NCBI GenBank assembly: GCA_013202595.1 | Contig: JABMPV010000238.1 | Location: 1 to 7,534 of the forward strand | Direction of reading: 5' to 3' | DNA: 7,534 nucleotides | From: a bacterium | Lineage (GTDB): Bacteria; Actinomycetota; Acidimicrobiia; Spongiisociales; UBA11373 | Shown: positions 6,901 to 7,534 of the stretch, piece by piece | Layout of the letters: each line of letters begins with the position of its first letter | Position numbering within the stretch: the first letter of the stretch is position 1 | Translations under genes and position numbers: made by a program | Notes under the pieces: model-generated | Databases searched by the model: none | What the model was told of the DNA's origin: nothing | The model's input: the letters and a program-made list of their open reading frames with translations, nothing else

Positions 6901-7480
6901 CGGGTTTCTCAATCGCCATCTTGACCGTGTTACGGACGAGTTGGACCCTTGGCTCGCCGTTCCTGAAGTCTGGCATCTCGAATTCGTCCGCTTCACCCAC
7001 GAAGGAAGCGGCCTCGTCCGAGCTGACGACGCCACAACCGTTGGCGCCGATCGGAGAAATCTCGGCCCGAGAGAGGCATCGATGGAGCTCGTTCTGAGAA
7101 GTGTTGCAGCTGATGATCAATCGGCGATAGAAAGGCTAGGAGCCGTTGCCGATTCGTTGGAAGAGGCCGCCATTGGCCGAAATGAGATCGAGGCCGCCAC
7201 CATCGCGTCGTGGGCGTCGGCGCTCCGGGCCGACCGCCTCCACATTGCTCAAGCCGAGGATGACAGGTTTGTGGTCTCACTAGACCAGGCGCCCGAGGTG
7301 GTCGAGATCCTTGGCCCTGGACTCATGGATCTGCAGCGCGGTCAGGAATCTCTACGCCTCGTGAATCACTACGGCTCGGGCGGCGGCAACGGTTTCGATC
7401 AGCGAGACATTGAAGTCGCCCAAGCACTAGCTAGTGCTGTGACCACAAACGTTCGCGCGGGTGTTTCAGGCTGCTCGTGA
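3983..7480 (+). CDS. Large STAND-type NTPase with degenerate PD-(D/E)XK-like N-terminus
   Basis: The 1165-residue product has a layered architecture. Residues about 10 to 95 look like a PD-(D/E)XK nuclease fold: a Gly-rich start, E15 in VFEHDF, D54-D55 in AVDDLVV, and AVAIRST where (E/Q)xK is expected, so the catalytic Lys is replaced by R75. A helical linker follows. The NTPase core has Walker A GEPDVGKS (313-320), Walker B VLLIDGAE (D378, E381) and a sensor-like VVTRSDAR (from 407). A winged-helix-like segment ends near FASDLVRDLAVAH (572 onward). The rest is helical and solenoid-like, with a distinctive block from GPYPCMSALMALERF to PEVWHLEFVR (927-1003). I recall this layout from large uncharacterised actinobacterial ATPases. 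Such proteins act as sensors in many anti-phage systems, where ligand binding at the C-terminus triggers the N-terminal effector. That role is inferred here. No membrane segments are seen. The family can be longer, so a shortened C-terminus is possible. Confidence 0.78.
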   Translation: MTSSYSSGGGGVVFEHDFSGVALAYMLVGEGVPGLGQGYRTVAVDFQSRTSAVDDLVVHGRSRDGTDRTLAVAIRSTPNIVASDERSATLFGDMLHLLNERAEDFARDRWRLALVAAGETTHMSELAELCDHARAQATADAFSDRATSLRRALRDRLRHVEQLCDQANESAGLAATGAWRVLRPLYIHSSGVSAEGLDAYSGVKDRLQRLLVDPHDVAHLWSHLRNLAAEFGPLGATVDEGVLRARLIGLVQLDASGLVEQAWQRLKRFDGYLRRRVNPGLGGGDRTLVLPRSALLNELATRLREPGLYLIWGEPDVGKSVATITAAQRLQDEGALAVVVSLTDLPESILDFEASLGVSLEELMSGAPVAPSRVLLIDGAEAVLQQRREMLIDICGAALSHGIGVGVVTRSDARSAVEEALARVSQGLSADASVTAIEVGGIDDLELEVVVDAFPSLSSVADETRGRILLRRLGLASLLLRNSGHGFGRDAPISEADIYRIAWRSWVRQDEVGSPDGASPDARERVLVEMARRELGADRGDVPFDDRALSSLRSDGLVQAQNPEAPWTGIRFASDLVRDLAVAHVLLASDFRPLQGSAAPRWALRASRLACSARLSNAQSVAGAEVESLQRSFDHVAASNGARWSDLPWEALLALRDSAIVAELLQDPATLDRVTRLATQHLMSHGGIVDDPETVEPIVAFLAGLESSEMPRTRGLRDRCEELIWGWLSRIALNESHEQFLETLEVLRESLLAHRLGGREDVRLELLASLGPAMDEGVKIELRRVAADRPDLLARAADSTLVAHTLSRSDCGLLIELAESYFIDESERSRAGRGSPLGDGIRHHRNPEHSMWPAWNRGPFWWMLNERPRDAVKLINRMLDHAARHRMAAVGDAGGTPQLTVVLPGVGERAFIGDAHVWAWYRGGTIGPYPCMSALMALERFADHLVGLGIELGRIVALLLEGAGSCALAGLIVGFLNRHLDRVTDELDPWLAVPEVWHLEFVRFTHEGSGLVRADDATTVGADRRNLGPREASMELVLRSVAADDQSAIERLGAVADSLEEAAIGRNEIEAATIASWASALRADRLHIAQAEDDRFVVSLDQAPEVVEILGPGLMDLQRGQESLRLVNHYGSGGGNGFDQRDIEVAQALASAVTTNVRAGVSGCS

Positions 7481-7534
7481 TGCTGGTCGTCCCCATCGTC
7501 GTCCTTTCTCGGCACGGACTCGGGCTCGTTCGCG

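Noticed and set aside
7434..7496. Short minus-strand frame starting at 7496 after an AAAGGA site
   Set aside because: It stops after about 20 codons, overlaps the 3' end of the STAND gene and has no recognisable pattern.

Overview
The window looks like part of an actinobacterial mobile replicon, either a rolling-circle plasmid or an integrative element that replicates as one. The evidence is high GC, GTG starts, -10 boxes placed exactly for leaderless transcripts (TAnnnT, six bases, ATG), and a replication initiator of the actinomycete RepSA type with HUH-endonuclease motifs. No integrase, tRNA, attachment site or CRISPR array is visible, so integration cannot be judged.

Layout, left to right. 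(1) Positions 1-532, minus strand: an apparently leaderless gene for an unrecognised 155-residue protein, followed by the first 18 codons of a coupled gene that runs off the left edge. (2) Positions 515-725: a compact control region. A good plus-strand promoter (TTGAGA, 17 bases, TAACTT) shares a symmetric -10 element with the minus-strand leaderless promoter. A cluster of four inverted repeats follows around the start of a small 62-codon gene and could be a replication origin or operator. (3) Positions 639-2273: the small gene and rep, an apparent two-gene operon. (4) Positions 2274-2512: a strongly C/A-rich gap with a perfect 10-bp hairpin and a leaderless promoter. (5) Positions 2513-3748: a PIN-like (PIN_8/DUF4935-type) predicted ribonuclease carrying a nearly perfect 60-bp tandem repeat and an acidic tail. 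(6) Positions 3749-3982: a gap with no convincing gene. (7) Positions 3983-7480: an 1165-residue protein with a degenerate PD-(D/E)XK-like N-terminus, a STAND-type P-loop NTPase, a winged-helix-like segment and a long helical C-terminal half.

Working model. The left half is the replication and control module. The right half is cargo with its own promoter. A predicted RNase beside a large nuclease-like STAND ATPase on a mobile replicon resembles the architecture of anti-phage defence genes, but no defence function can be shown from sequence alone. The most unusual items are the altered nuclease motif in the ATPase, the 60-bp repeat in the PIN gene, and the divergent promoter plus inverted-repeat cluster before rep.
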